Counted from the stretch's first letter, positions 1 to 10,792 are shown. The stretch is 64,000 bases of DNA from Nocardia asteroides (GCF_021183625.1 NZ_CP089214.1:1054001-1118000); one strand, 5' to 3'. The notes: generated from the sequence alone by a model not told the origin. Numbers and translations: made by a program.

Positions 1-766
1 CCGCGACGCAGAGAGCCGCCTGCCGGAAGCCCTCGAGCATGAGCGGTCCGGGGACGTGATCGTAGGAGTGGTCGAAGAAGGACGGGTGGAGCTGGTCGAC
101 GATCAGCGCCATCGTCGCGCTGTCGCCCGGATCGACCGGTGGGTCCCCGATGACGACGTTGCGCGGGTCGCGGCGGCCGACCCGGCCCGGCGGCGCGGGC
201 TCGACCGCTGCGGCCGGCTCCCCTTCCGGCGGCCGGCCCCGCTGCTGATGGGCGCGGAATTCCCGATAGGCCTCCGGCGGGAAGGCGACCCCGCCGCCGC
301 GCACCGACAATGCGATGGCAGCGCCGATGGTCAGCGTGGCGGTGAACGAGCTGTCGGTGAAGTAGCCACTGCCACCGGAGTGCCGGTCGGTGTGGATGCG
401 GACAACGCCCTCGAGCGGGGTACCCGGCTGCTCGTACAGCGCGCTGAGATCCTCGACTTCGGCCTGCATGCGCTGCAGGCTCAGCGGTGATCCGGACGGC
501 ACCTGGAGGTAGCGGTGTCCGATCACGGTCATCGCCTGGCGAATCGCCTCGATGGCCGCCAGCGGATCGTGGTAGGGGACGACGCGATCCGACCACAGCG
601 AATGTGCTCGCGGAATCTGGATCGCGGCCAGGAACTCGGTGCCGCCGAGCGCAGCGGTATCGGCGACGAAAACCTCACCGAGACACCGTCGATGGGCCTG
701 GGAGCACGGCACGGTCTGCTCGAAACTCAGACCTGAGCGCCGCTCCGGTGTACTGAGCGTCGTCAT
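1..766 (-). CDS. AfsA/ScbA-type gamma-butyrolactone synthase, C-terminus beyond window
   Basis: The frame stays open from an ATG at 766 to the window edge, giving 255 visible residues. It shows both halves of the AfsA A-factor biosynthesis family, which has two hotdog repeats. An N-terminal repeat contains [13 protein letters not shown] (about residues 66-78). A second begins [20 protein letters not shown], the family's HPxxFxxxxDHVPGMLLLE signature. Known members join a beta-ketoacyl-ACP to dihydroxyacetone phosphate on the way to butyrolactone signals or furans. The ATG overlaps the stop of the upstream PKS gene by four bases (ATGA), so the two are probably translationally coupled. No butyrolactone receptor gene lies nearby, so a biosynthetic role inside the PKS pathway is as likely as signalling. 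Family assignment is strong; the product is inference. Confidence 0.88.
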   Translation of the reverse strand, partial: MTTLSTPERRSGLSFEQTVPCSQAHRRCLGEVFVADTAALGGTEFLAAIQIPRAHSLWSDRVVPYHDPLAAIEAIRQAMTVIGHRYLQVPSGSPLSLQRMQAEVEDLSALYEQPGTPLEGVVRIHTDRHSGGSGYFTDSSFTATLTIGAAIALSVRGGGVAFPPEAYREFRAHQQRGRPPEGEPAAAVEPAPPGRVGRRDPRNVVIGDPPVDPGDSATMALIVDQLHPSFFDHSYDHVPGPLMLEGFRQAALCVA

Positions 767-3700
767 TGCGCCTCCTGTTTCCGGGCTGCGATGGTGGCGG
801 CGAGATCGGCGTGCAGCCGTTCGGCCAGTGCCCGTGGCGTCGGATCGGCCAGGAAGACCTCGACCGCGATCGTCGTTCCGGAGACGACGGCGAGCCGGTT
901 GCGCAACTCCAGGATCGACAGGGACGTCAGACCGATCGCGGCGAGCGCGGTGTCGACATCGATCCGCTCCGGCGTCTCGGCGTGCAGGATCTCCTGCAGT
1001 TGCCGCTGGACCAGGGTGAGAACGCGGTGCGGACGAGCGGATGGCTCCGTTGCCACCCACTCGTCGCGGAACTGCTCGGCCGCCGCGGCGAACGGTCCCG
1101 GCTCCGGGTGCTCGGCCGCTCCGGCCGCAGTCCCGGCCTGCGGATACTGCGGTCCGTGCCAGTAGTGCCGGTGCGCGAAGGCATAGGTGGGCAGATCGAT
1201 CGGGCGCGCACCGGAGCCGGCGTACACCGCGCCCCAGTCCACCGCGACGCCGCGTACCCATGCTCTGGCCGCCGCGCGCAGCAGGTCTTCGGCCGCGCGC
1301 TCGGGCGAGAGGTGCGAGGCGACCGCGACGCAGCGGGCGTCGGTGAGGCACTCGTAGCTCATACCCGCCAGCACATCGCCGGGGCCGACCTCGAGCAGTG
1401 TGGTGACGCCGGCGTCCACCGCGAACCGCACACTGTCGGCGAAGCGCACCGTATGCCTGGCCTGCGTGACCCAGTAGTCGGGCGCGGTGAGTTCGCGCGT
1501 GGTGGCGAGCTCACCGGTGACGTTGGAGATCAACGGGATCGAGGACGGCTTCAGCTCGACCCCGGTGAGCACCGCACGGAACTCGTCCAGCAGCTCGTCG
1601 AGGTGCGGTGAATGGAAGGCCCGGTCGACCCGGAGCTTCTTGGTTCGCCTGCCGCGCTCGCGCCACGCCGTGGCGATCGCCGCGACCGCGTCCACGTCGC
1701 CGGAGACGACGGTGGAGTTCGGGCCGTTGCTCGCCGCTACCGACACACGGGATTCGACGCCTGCCAACGACTCCACCGTCTCGGCCAGCGACGCGCGCAG
1801 CGATACCATCGCGCCGGGAACGAGGCGTTGCATGAGCCGGCCACGCACCGCGACCACCTCGGCCGCGTCGGGCAGCGAGAACACCCCGCCGAGGTAGGCC
1901 GCGGCCAATTCGCCGATCGAGTGCCCGATCAGATAGTTGGCGGTCACCCCCCAGGATTCGAGGACGCGATAGGTGGCGACCTCGATGCTGAAGAGGGCGG
2001 GCTGGGTGTATTCGGTGCGATGGATCTCCGCTCCGTCGCCGAAGATCACCGGGAGCAGATCGCCGCCGAGATGGGGGGCGAACGCCGCGTTCAGTTCGTC
2101 CATCGTCCGGGTGAAAACGCCTCCCGCCTCGTAGAGCCGGCGTCCCATGCCGGCGCGCTGGCTGCCCTGGCCGGGCAGCAGCATCGCGAGTTTGCCGCTG
2201 CCGGTCGCCGAACCGGTGATCACGGCCGGGCCGACGGCGCCGTCGGCCAGGGTCTCCAGACCGGAGCTCAGCGTGGCCACGGAGCCGGACAGCACCACCG
2301 CGCGGTGGTCGAAGGCGGTCCTGGTGGTCGCCAGCGACAGCCCGAGGTCGGCGAGATCGATCGCGGGATCGGCCCGGCACACGGCCAGCAGTCGCTCGGC
2401 CTGCCCCCGCAGCGCCCGGCCGGACTTGGCGGAGACCACGACGGGGTGGATACCGGCGCGGAACCGCTCCCCCGGCGCCCGCACCGGCTCGGCCGACGGG
2501 TCGTACTCCAGCACGACATGGGTATTGGTCCCGCTGAACCCGAACGCGGACACGGCCGAGCGGCGCGGCCGGCCGGTCTGCGGCCACGGCTGCATCTCGC
2601 TCGGCAGCCGGACCGTTCCGGCCGACCAGTCCGCGTGGGCCGTCGGCTCGTCGACGGACAACGTGGCAGGCACGGCCGCGTGCCGCATCGCCATGACCAT
2701 CTTCATCATGCCCGCGATGCCGGCGGCCGCCTGGCTGTGCCCGATGTTCGACTTGATCGATCCGAGCCAGAGCGGCTGCTCGGCAGAGCGTCTTCCGTAG
2801 GTGGCCAGCACCGCCTGCGCCTCGATCGGATCACCGAGCACGGTGCCGGTGCCGTGGCCCTCGACGACGTCCACCTCGGCCGCGGTCAATCCGGCGGCGG
2901 CGAGCGCGTGCCGGATGACCCGCTGTTGCGCCCGTCCGTTCGGTGCGGTCATGCCGTTGGACGCGCCGTCGGAGTTCATCGCCGAGCCCCGGATCACCGC
3001 CAGGACTTCGTGGCCGCGGCCGCGCGCCTCGGACAGCCGTTCCAATACCACCACCCCGGCGCCCTCGGACCACGCCGTCCCGTCGGCCGCCGTCGCGAAC
3101 GGCTTGCACCGGCCGTCGGGCGCCAGGGCGCGCTGCCGGGAGAAGACCACGAACGGGGTGATGGTGGCCAGCACCGACACCCCGCCCGCCAGCGCGAGCG
3201 AGCATTCGCCCGCCCGGAGCGCGGCGACCGCCTGGTGGACCGCGACCAGAGCGGACGAGCAGGCGGTGTCCACCGACACCGCGGGCCCCTCGAGCCCGAA
3301 CAGGTAGTTGATCCGGCCGCTGGCGATACTCGAGGAGTTGCCGAGCACGAGGTAGTTCTCCGCGCCGATGTTCCCCGGCCCGAGCCAGTCGGGCGAGATG
3401 AAGCCGTAGCCGTTGTTGCTCACTCCCATGAAGGTTCCGGTGTCGCTGCCGCGCAGCGACGCCGGATCGATCCGGGCCCGCTCGATCGCCTCCAGGGACA
3501 CCTCCAGCAGCTGTCGCTGCTCCGGATCCATGGCGCGGGCTTCGCGGGCCGAGATGCCGAAGAACTCCGCGTCGAACTCGCCCGCGCCGTCGAGGAAGCC
3601 GCCGAGCGCGACGGTGGGCGCCGACGGGTCGGTGTCCAGCGACTCCGGTGCAGGCCAGCCCCGATCGTCCGGAAACCCCGAGACCACGTTGCGTCCCTGC

Positions 3701-3879
3701 GCCACCAGCTCCCACAGGTCCTCGGGTGACCGGACGCCACCGGGAAACCGGCAGGCCATCCCGACGATGGCGATCGGCTCGGCGGCCTGCTCGGTCAGCT
3801 CACGGACCCGTTGCTTGGCCTCGTAGAGCTCCCTCGCGGTCTTCTTGAGATAGCGGCGCAGTTCCGCGTCGTCTGCCAT
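763..3879 (-). CDS. Type I PKS, single non-reducing module (KS-AT-ACP)
   Basis: This 1038-residue protein has an N-terminal coiled-coil docking segment (residues 1-30), then a ketosynthase from about 34 with Cys207 in VDTACSSA, His342 in EGHGTGT and His381 in SNIGHSQ. The acyltransferase (about 563-860) has nucleophile Ser654 in GHSIGE. RAFH at 753-756 resembles the HAFH signature of malonyl-CoA-specific domains. The C-terminal carrier protein has Ser986 in the unusual context GLTSL, where Asp normally precedes the serine. There is no ketoreductase, dehydratase, enoylreductase or thioesterase, so the module should leave a beta-ketoacyl thioester. The gene starts 27 bp after the larger PKS, with AAGGGCG as ribosome site, and ends in a 4-bp overlap with the AfsA-like gene. 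It is probably the last extension module. Confidence 0.95.
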   Translation of the reverse strand: MADDAELRRYLKKTARELYEAKQRVRELTEQAAEPIAIVGMACRFPGGVRSPEDLWELVAQGRNVVSGFPDDRGWPAPESLDTDPSAPTVALGGFLDGAGEFDAEFFGISAREARAMDPEQRQLLEVSLEAIERARIDPASLRGSDTGTFMGVSNNGYGFISPDWLGPGNIGAENYLVLGNSSSIASGRINYLFGLEGPAVSVDTACSSALVAVHQAVAALRAGECSLALAGGVSVLATITPFVVFSRQRALAPDGRCKPFATAADGTAWSEGAGVVVLERLSEARGRGHEVLAVIRGSAMNSDGASNGMTAPNGRAQQRVIRHALAAAGLTAAEVDVVEGHGTGTVLGDPIEAQAVLATYGRRSAEQPLWLGSIKSNIGHSQAAAGIAGMMKMVMAMRHAAVPATLSVDEPTAHADWSAGTVRLPSEMQPWPQTGRPRRSAVSAFGFSGTNTHVVLEYDPSAEPVRAPGERFRAGIHPVVVSAKSGRALRGQAERLLAVCRADPAIDLADLGLSLATTRTAFDHRAVVLSGSVATLSSGLETLADGAVGPAVITGSATGSGKLAMLLPGQGSQRAGMGRRLYEAGGVFTRTMDELNAAFAPHLGGDLLPVIFGDGAEIHRTEYTQPALFSIEVATYRVLESWGVTANYLIGHSIGELAAAYLGGVFSLPDAAEVVAVRGRLMQRLVPGAMVSLRASLAETVESLAGVESRVSVAASNGPNSTVVSGDVDAVAAIATAWRERGRRTKKLRVDRAFHSPHLDELLDEFRAVLTGVELKPSSIPLISNVTGELATTRELTAPDYWVTQARHTVRFADSVRFAVDAGVTTLLEVGPGDVLAGMSYECLTDARCVAVASHLSPERAAEDLLRAAARAWVRGVAVDWGAVYAGSGARPIDLPTYAFAHRHYWHGPQYPQAGTAAGAAEHPEPGPFAAAAEQFRDEWVATEPSARPHRVLTLVQRQLQEILHAETPERIDVDTALAAIGLTSLSILELRNRLAVVSGTTIAVEVFLADPTPRALAERLHADLAATIAARKQEAQ

Positions 3880-3906
3880 CGTTTCGCCCTTCCGATCGTG
3901 CGTCGG

Positions 3907-6900
3907 CTACAGCTGGTCGATGAACTCGAACAGCGCACTGTCGTCGGCGCTGTCGAGACTGCCCGCGGCATCGGCCGATTCCCCGCCCGCTGCCGCGCTC
4001 GCGGTCAGCTCACGCAGCACCGCGGCGACCCGCGCCGCGATATCGGCGCGATCCTCCGAACCCAGCTCGACCCCGCCGAGGCTGCGCGCCAGCGACTCGA
4101 CCTCGGCCATGAGCCGCACCACCGGGTTGTCCACCGGAGCGATTTCGGAGCGGATGAAGTCCGCCAGGGCGAGGGGGGTCGGATAGTCGAAGACCACCGT
4201 CGTCGACAGCTTGACGCCGACGGCCGACTTGAGCCTGTTCCGGAACTCCATCACGCCGAGTGAGTCGAAACCGATATCGCTGAAGGGCTTCTCGGGATCC
4301 ACGGCGGACGAGGACTCGTGTCCGAGCACGGTCGCCGCATGGCTGCGGATCACCTCGACGATGAACTGGTTCTGCTCGGCGGCGCTCCTGCCCGTCAGCT
4401 GCGCCACGAGCTTGGACGACTCGCCCGCCCTGCTGTCGGCGGATTGCCGCGACGAGCGCAGCAGGCCGCGCATGACCGACGGCAGCCCCTCGGGATCGAG
4501 GGTGGAGATCACGGCGGTGTCGATGCGCGCCGCCACCGCGCCCGCGGTGCCTGCGGCCAGCGCCGCGTCGAACAGCGCCATGCCTTCCTCGTCGCCCAGC
4601 GGGCTGAAGCCTTCGCGGCGCATCCGGGCGAAGTCGGCCTCGGTCAGGGTGCTCGTCATGCCGCTGCTCTCGCGCCACGCTCCCCACGCGACGGAGGTCG
4701 CGGGCAACCCGGCCAGATGCCGGTGCTGGGCGAGTGCGTCCAGGAAGACGTTGGCCGCGGCGTAGTTCGCCTGCCCCGGCCCGCCGGTCACGCCCGCGAT
4801 CGACGAATACAGCACGAACGCGGACAGATCCAGGTGTTTCGTCGCCGCGTGCAGGTTCCAGGCCGCGTCGACCTTGGGGCGCAGCACGGTCGCGAGCTGG
4901 TCGGGTGTCATCGATGCCAGCAGACCGTCGGCCAGCACGCCTGCGGTGTGCACCACGCCGGTCAGCGGATGCTCCGCCGGGATAGCCGAGAGCAGACCGT
5001 CCAGCGCGGCCCGGTCGGACACGTCGCAGGCGACGATGTCGACCGCGGCCCCGAGCGTCTCCAGCTCCGCCCGCAGCTCCTGCGCGCCGTCGGCGGCCGG
5101 GCCGCGGCGACTGGCCAGCACCAGGTTTCGCACCCCGTGGGTGCGGGCCAGGTGCCGCGCCGCCAACGCGCCGAGCCCCCCGGTGCCGCCGGTCACCAGG
5201 ACGGTTCCCGCGGTGTTCAACGGTGTCGGCACGGTGAGCACGTTCTTGCCGATGTGCCGCGCCTGACCGAGGAACCGGAACGCCTCGGGCACCTGCCGCA
5301 TGTCCCAGCCGGTGATCGGCAGCGGTTGCAGGACACCGGAATCGAACAGCTCCACCAGGGTGGTCATGATCTCGTGCAGCCGGTCCGGTCCGGCCTCCAT
5401 CAGGTGGAAGGCCCGGTACATCACGCCGGCGTGGTCGGCGGCCACCTCGGCCGGATCCCGGCGATCGGTCATGCCCATCTCGATGAACCGGCCGCCACGG
5501 GGCAGCAGCCGCAGCGAGGCGTCGACGAATTCCCCGGCCAGGGAGTCGAGCACGACGTCGGCACCGCGGCCGTCGGTGGCGGCCATGAACTTCTGCTCGA
5601 AATCGAGCGAGCGCGAGTCACCGATCCGGCTGTCGTCGAAGCCCATGTCCCGCAGCACGTTCCACTTCGGCCTACTGGCGGTGACGAGCAGCTGCAACCG
5701 CAGGTGCCGGGCCAGCTGCACGGCCGCCATGCCGACGCCGCCGGTCGCGGCGTGCAACAGCAACGTCTCCCCCGGCTGCACTCCGGCCAGGTCGACCAGG
5801 CCGAAGTAGGCGGTCCCGAAGACGACCGGCACCGCCGCCGCCTGCGCGAACGACCAGCCGCGCGGCATGTGGGCGAGGTACCGCTGGTCGGTGACCGAGG
5901 CCGAGCCGACCCCGGTGACGAAGCCGAAGACCCGATCGCCGGGGGCGAACTCGGTCACGTCCGGAGCGACTTCGAGCACGACACCGGCACCCTCGCCACC
6001 GATCGTGGCGTCGGGGTCCGGGTACATGCCGAGGACGATGAGCACATCGCGGAAGTTGACACCCGTGGCCCGCAGCCCGACCCGCACCTCACCTGATCGC
6101 AACGGCGATGCCGCCTCCGGATCCTCGACCAGCGCGAGGTTGTCGCTGGTCAGGGTGCCCTTGCCGAGTGGCGTCAAGCGCCACGTCGGTGCGTCCAGTA
6201 ACTCGATCGCCCCGACGTTGTCGGCGGAGCCGCGGGTGAGCCTGCCGCCGAACAGCGCGCCCCGGCGCGCCGCCAGCTGCGGCTCGGAGCCGATGGCCAG
6301 GGCCTGTTCGACCGGCCCGCGGTAGTCGTCCCAGCTGTCGACGTCGACGATGACGACCCGGTCGCGGTTTTCGTTCTGCGCGGTGCGCAGCAGGCCCCAG
6401 GCCGCCGCGGCGACCAGATCGAGCTCTTCACCCGCGTGCACCGCGACGCCGTGCCGGGTGACCACCACGACGGTCCGGTCCTCGGCCAGTAGCTTCTGCA
6501 GCCGGGTCAGCAGTCCGGTGACGCACTCGCGCAGGGTCGCCGGCAGGACGTCCTCCGCCGACGGGCCCACCTCGAAACGGAGCACCGCGACCGCCCGTGC
6601 CGCCACGGTGAGGTGCTCGACATCCCCGTCGGCCGTCCACGGGTCGCCGAGGGCGACGGACTCCACGGGGACGACCGGCGTCCAGGTGAGTCCGTAGAGG
6701 GGGCTGGCCGCGGCGGGGCGAGCGCCACCCAGGGAGGCCGTCGAGATCTCCCGCAGCGTCAGCGCGGCGACCTCGCCGACCAGCGTGCCGTTCCCGTCGG
6801 CGAGGGTCAGGGCGAACCGGCCGCTACCCGGCTCGTCGTCCGAAGCCGGTGTCAGCCGGACGCGCAGCGAGCTCGCACCGACGGTGTGCAGCGCCACGCC

Positions 6901-9900
6901 CTCCCAGGAGAAGGGCACCGTCACCGCGCCGGGGCTGGTGGCGGGCGAGAGTCCGCTCAGTCCGATGGTGTGCAGCGCGGCGTCCAGCAGTGCCGGGTGG
7001 ATGCCGAACTCGTGCGCCGCGGGCTGTGCCCGATCATGCAGCTCCACCTCGGCGAAGGCTTCCTCGCCACGCCGCCACACCGCGGTCAGGCCGCGGAAGG
7101 TCGGCCCGTAGCCGTAACCGAGTTCGGCCAGGTCGTCATAGGCGTCGGCCACGTTCACGGCGGTCGCGCCCGCGGGCGGCCAGTCGGTGAGATCGGTCGC
7201 GGGTGCGGGCGAGCCGGAAACGTGCGGGGCGATCACCCCGGTGGCGTGGCAGGACCAGGCCGCGGGTTCGGATTCGGCGGACGGGTCGGCCTGCAACCGG
7301 GAGTACACCGAGAACGGGCGAGCACCGCCCTCGTCCGGGGACCCCGCGAGAACCCGCAGCTCGACACCGCCGACGGCGGGCACCGTCAGGGGCGCCTGCA
7401 GCACCAGTTCGCCCAGCGTCGGGCAGTCGAGCAGGGAGCCGAGGTGCAGCGCCAGTTCGAGATAGGCGGTGCCGGGAAACAGGACCACACCGCCGATCGC
7501 GTGGTCGGCCAGCCACGGGTCGGTGCGCAGCGAGAGCCTGCCCGTGCACACCACGTCCTCGGAGTCCGGCATCCACACCACCGCGCCCAGCAGGGGGTGG
7601 TCGGCGCTGTCGATGCCCGACTCGCGCACGTTCGTGCCGCCGAAACCGTCGATCCAGTAGCGTTCGCGCTGGAAGGGGTAGGTGGGAAGGTCGATCCGGC
7701 GCGCGCCCGTCCCGAGGAACTGCGTGGTCCAGTCGACGACACCGCCCGCGCAGTACCAGCTCCCCAGCGCGCCGAAGAGCGCGCCCAGCTCGTTCCCGTC
7801 CCGCGCCCGCAGGGCGGCGACCGCCGTCAGCGCGTCCGGGTCGGCTTCGGTGCAACTCTCGCGGACCAGTGCCGTCAGTGTCGCCCCCGGGCCCGCCTCC
7901 AGGAATGTGGTGACATGCTCCTGCTGGAGCAGCCACTGGGCCCCGGCCATGAATCGCACCGGTTGCCGCACCTGCCGCACCCAGTAGTCCGGCGTGCCGA
8001 GCTCATCGCCGTCCACCGGCTTGCCGGTGAGCGTGGACACGATCGGCACCGTGGGCCGGTTGTAGGTCAGTCCGGCGCAGATCGCGCCGAACTCCGCGAG
8101 CATCGGCTCCATCCGCGGCGAGTGGAAGGCGTGGCTGACGGTGAGCCGCTTGGTCTTCACCCCTCGTTCGGTCAGGACCGCGACGATCTCGTCGACACCG
8201 TCCGCGTCGCCGGAGATCACGATCGAGCGCGGGCCGTTGACCGCCGCGATGCCGACCCGCTCCTCGTACCCTGCGATCAGTTCCCGCACGGTGGTTTCCG
8301 CGGCCGCCACCGACACCATCGCGCCACCCGCCGGGAGCGCCTGCATCAACCGGCCCCGCGCGGCCACCAGGGTGCAGGCGTCGGCCGTCGACCAGACTCC
8401 GGCCGAGTAGGCGGCAGCCAGCTCGCCGATGGAGTGTCCGATCAGGAAGTCCGCTGTCACACCCCACGAACGGAGCAACCGATACAGCGCGACCTCCACC
8501 ACGAACAACGCGGCCTGGGTGTAGGCGGTCTGGTCGAGCAGGGCCGCGGTGTCCGTCCCCGGCTCGGCGAAGATCACGCCGCGCAACGGGGTGTCGAGGT
8601 GCTTGTCGAACTGCCCGCACAACTCGTCGAAGGTGGTGGCGAAGACGGCATAGGACCGGTACAGCTGGGCCGCCATCCCCACCTTCTGGGCGCCCTGACC
8701 GGGGAACAGCAGCGCGGTCCGCACGCCGCGCACGGCGACGCCGCGCACGGCGACGCCGCGCACGGCCGATGGCGTCTCGCTCCCGGTCGCCAGCGCATCC
8801 GACGCCGATGCCAGCGCGGCCAGGTCCGGCCCGAACAGCACTGCGCGGCAATCGAGTTCGGCGCGCGCGGTGGCCAGGGTGAAGCCCACGTCGGTCGCGT
8901 CGGCCTCGGGGTTGTCCCGCAGATGCCGCACCAGCCGCGCCGCGGCGTCCGAGAGCGCCGCTTCGGTCTTCCCGGAGAGAATCCACGGCGTCCGCGGCGG
9001 TGCGGTGCGCTCGGCGGCCGGTTGCTCGTCGAGCGGCGGCTCCTGCACGATCACGTGGGCGTTGGTGCCGCTGATGCCGAACGCCGACACGGCCGCTCGC
9101 CGCGGGCGCTCGCCGCGCCGCCACGGGACGGGCTCGGTCAGCAGTCGGACGTTCCCCTCCGACCAGTCCACATGCTCGGTCGGGCCGTCCACGTGCAGCG
9201 TGCGCGGCAGCGTCTCGTGCCGCATCGCCTCGACCAGCTTGATCAGGCCCGCCGCCCCGGCGGCGCCCTGGGTGTGGCCCATGTTGGATTTGATCGAACC
9301 CAGCCAGAGCGGAGCGTCAGCGGGCCGGTTGCGACCGTAGGTCGACAGCAGGGCCTGGACCTCGATCGGGTCGCCCAGCACGGTGCCGGTGCCGTGGCCC
9401 TCGACGGCGTCGATGTCGGACACGGTCAATCCGGCATCGCCCAGCGCGTCCCGGATCACCCGCTGCTGCGCCGGACCGTTGGGTGCGGCGAGTCCGTTGG
9501 AGGCGCCGTCCTGATTGACCGCGGATCCGCGTACCAGTGCCAGCACCCGGTGGCCGTTCCGGCGGGCCAGCGACAACGGCTCCAGCACCAGCATGGCGAT
9601 GCCCTCCGCCCACACCGTGCCGTTGGCGCCGGTCGCGTAGGAGCTGCACCGGCCGGTATCGGAGAGACCGCGTTGCATACTGAACGAGGTGAAGGCATTG
9701 GTCTTGGCCATCACCGTCACTCCGCCCGCGAGCGCCATGTCGCACTCGCCGCCACGCAACGCCTGTACCGCCAGGTGCACGGTCACCAGCGACGAGGAGC
9801 ACGCGGTATCGACGGTCAGCGCGGGGCCGGTCAAGCCGAGCACATAGGACACCCGCCCGGACGCCACGCTGCCGGTGATGCCGGTCATCAGGTAGCCGGC

Positions 9901-10665
9901 CAGCTCCGGCGGAGTACCGTCCTGGTGATAGTCGTGATGGAACAGCCCGGTGTAGACGCCGGTGCGGCTGCCACGCATGGATGTCGGGTCGATGCCCGCG
10001 TGTTCCAGTGCTTCCCAGCAGCCTTCCAGCATCAGACGCTGCTGCGGGTCCATCGCGGTCGCTTCCTTCGGCCCGATTCCGAAGAATGCGGCATCGAATT
10101 CCGGAGCGTTGTAGACGAATCCGCCGGTACGGGCGTAGGTCTTGCCGGGTAACCCCGGTTCCGGATCGTAGAGATCCTCGGACCAACCGCGATCGGTCGG
10201 GAATTCGGCGATGACGTCGCGCCCGTCGGCGACGATGTCCCACAATTGCTCGGGCGAGGATACTCCGCCCGGAAGCCGGCACGACATTCCGACGATGGCG
10301 ATCGGTTCGTTGTCGGTGACACCGCCGGGTATCGGTGATCGGGGTTCGGCGGCGCCGCCCTCGCCACTCAGCAGTGTTCGCAGATATTCGGCGAGCCGAT
10401 TTATCGTCGGGTAGTCGAACGCCACCGCGCCGGTGAGAGCCACACCGGTCTCGGCGGTCAGCACATCGCGCAGCCCGATGGCCATCCGCGAGTCGAATCC
10501 CAGGTCCTGGAACGAATCCGACGGATCTATCGACTCCGGTCCGGTTTCGCCGAGGACATCCGCGACGATGCGGCAGACGAAATCGGAGAGCATCCGGCGC
10601 TGCTCTGCCACCGGCCGGTCGGCCAGGTCCCGCCATGCGCCGTCGAATTCCTTCACTTCTGGCAT
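3907..10665 (-). CDS. Type I PKS, ACP-KS-AT-DH-ER-KR-ACP (fully reducing module)
   Basis: I chose the ATG at 10665, preceded by AGGAG five bases away, not the longer in-frame opening at 10782; the product is 2252 residues. Order: carrier protein (about 25-98, Ser59); ketosynthase (118-545; Cys289, His424, His464); acyltransferase (650-950; Ser745, HAFH 845-848, so malonyl-type); dehydratase (1022-1310; His1055 in HAIGGVVLFP, Asp1228); enoylreductase (1500-1810; GGVGMAAVQ at 1642-1650); ketoreductase (1818-1995; GTGGLG 1827-1832, Tyr1968, LADG with Asp1913 as in B-type domains); carrier protein (2098-2172; Ser2135); then a docking tail. An N-terminal carrier protein without a loading acyltransferase or ligase means the starter is attached in trans. 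All reductive motifs look intact, so a saturated extension unit is expected. Confidence 0.95.
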   Translation of the reverse strand: MPEVKEFDGAWRDLADRPVAEQRRMLSDFVCRIVADVLGETGPESIDPSDSFQDLGFDSRMAIGLRDVLTAETGVALTGAVAFDYPTINRLAEYLRTLLSGEGGAAEPRSPIPGGVTDNEPIAIVGMSCRLPGGVSSPEQLWDIVADGRDVIAEFPTDRGWSEDLYDPEPGLPGKTYARTGGFVYNAPEFDAAFFGIGPKEATAMDPQQRLMLEGCWEALEHAGIDPTSMRGSRTGVYTGLFHHDYHQDGTPPELAGYLMTGITGSVASGRVSYVLGLTGPALTVDTACSSSLVTVHLAVQALRGGECDMALAGGVTVMAKTNAFTSFSMQRGLSDTGRCSSYATGANGTVWAEGIAMLVLEPLSLARRNGHRVLALVRGSAVNQDGASNGLAAPNGPAQQRVIRDALGDAGLTVSDIDAVEGHGTGTVLGDPIEVQALLSTYGRNRPADAPLWLGSIKSNMGHTQGAAGAAGLIKLVEAMRHETLPRTLHVDGPTEHVDWSEGNVRLLTEPVPWRRGERPRRAAVSAFGISGTNAHVIVQEPPLDEQPAAERTAPPRTPWILSGKTEAALSDAAARLVRHLRDNPEADATDVGFTLATARAELDCRAVLFGPDLAALASASDALATGSETPSAVRGVAVRGVAVRGVRTALLFPGQGAQKVGMAAQLYRSYAVFATTFDELCGQFDKHLDTPLRGVIFAEPGTDTAALLDQTAYTQAALFVVEVALYRLLRSWGVTADFLIGHSIGELAAAYSAGVWSTADACTLVAARGRLMQALPAGGAMVSVAAAETTVRELIAGYEERVGIAAVNGPRSIVISGDADGVDEIVAVLTERGVKTKRLTVSHAFHSPRMEPMLAEFGAICAGLTYNRPTVPIVSTLTGKPVDGDELGTPDYWVRQVRQPVRFMAGAQWLLQQEHVTTFLEAGPGATLTALVRESCTEADPDALTAVAALRARDGNELGALFGALGSWYCAGGVVDWTTQFLGTGARRIDLPTYPFQRERYWIDGFGGTNVRESGIDSADHPLLGAVVWMPDSEDVVCTGRLSLRTDPWLADHAIGGVVLFPGTAYLELALHLGSLLDCPTLGELVLQAPLTVPAVGGVELRVLAGSPDEGGARPFSVYSRLQADPSAESEPAAWSCHATGVIAPHVSGSPAPATDLTDWPPAGATAVNVADAYDDLAELGYGYGPTFRGLTAVWRRGEEAFAEVELHDRAQPAAHEFGIHPALLDAALHTIGLSGLSPATSPGAVTVPFSWEGVALHTVGASSLRVRLTPASDDEPGSGRFALTLADGNGTLVGEVAALTLREISTASLGGARPAAASPLYGLTWTPVVPVESVALGDPWTADGDVEHLTVAARAVAVLRFEVGPSAEDVLPATLRECVTGLLTRLQKLLAEDRTVVVVTRHGVAVHAGEELDLVAAAAWGLLRTAQNENRDRVVIVDVDSWDDYRGPVEQALAIGSEPQLAARRGALFGGRLTRGSADNVGAIELLDAPTWRLTPLGKGTLTSDNLALVEDPEAASPLRSGEVRVGLRATGVNFRDVLIVLGMYPDPDATIGGEGAGVVLEVAPDVTEFAPGDRVFGFVTGVGSASVTDQRYLAHMPRGWSFAQAAAVPVVFGTAYFGLVDLAGVQPGETLLLHAATGGVGMAAVQLARHLRLQLLVTASRPKWNVLRDMGFDDSRIGDSRSLDFEQKFMAATDGRGADVVLDSLAGEFVDASLRLLPRGGRFIEMGMTDRRDPAEVAADHAGVMYRAFHLMEAGPDRLHEIMTTLVELFDSGVLQPLPITGWDMRQVPEAFRFLGQARHIGKNVLTVPTPLNTAGTVLVTGGTGGLGALAARHLARTHGVRNLVLASRRGPAADGAQELRAELETLGAAVDIVACDVSDRAALDGLLSAIPAEHPLTGVVHTAGVLADGLLASMTPDQLATVLRPKVDAAWNLHAATKHLDLSAFVLYSSIAGVTGGPGQANYAAANVFLDALAQHRHLAGLPATSVAWGAWRESSGMTSTLTEADFARMRREGFSPLGDEEGMALFDAALAAGTAGAVAARIDTAVISTLDPEGLPSVMRGLLRSSRQSADSRAGESSKLVAQLTGRSAAEQNQFIVEVIRSHAATVLGHESSSAVDPEKPFSDIGFDSLGVMEFRNRLKSAVGVKLSTTVVFDYPTPLALADFIRSEIAPVDNPVVRLMAEVESLARSLGGVELGSEDRADIAARVAAVLRELTASAAAGGESADAAGSLDSADDSALFEFIDQL
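8722..8766. repeat. In-frame 15-bp tandem repeat inside the PKS acyltransferase linker
   Basis: Three copies of a 15-bp unit encode AVRGV three times (residues 634-648 of the larger PKS), directly before the acyltransferase start LLFPGQGAQ. The repeat length keeps the frame, so copy-number change would lengthen the linker without breaking the protein. Confidence 0.85.
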
Positions 10666-10792
10666 TTCGGCTCCTAGTCGGGGATGTCTCCATGCGGGTG
10701 AAACCTCCTCCAGCGTATGGAGGTATCGGTATTCGCCCGCCCATCCCTCGGTAATCGCCGCAGAGCACAGCGCTATCGGCACACGGTTCCGG

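Noticed and set aside
1612-3729. Long plus-strand open frame opposite the smaller PKS
   Set aside because: The minus strand encodes intact KS and AT domains; the plus frame is a GC-driven shadow rich in Arg, Gly and His.
10666-10782. Longer start for the fully reducing PKS
   Set aside because: No ribosome site, unlike the AGGAG before 10665, and the extra 39 residues resemble no docking domain.
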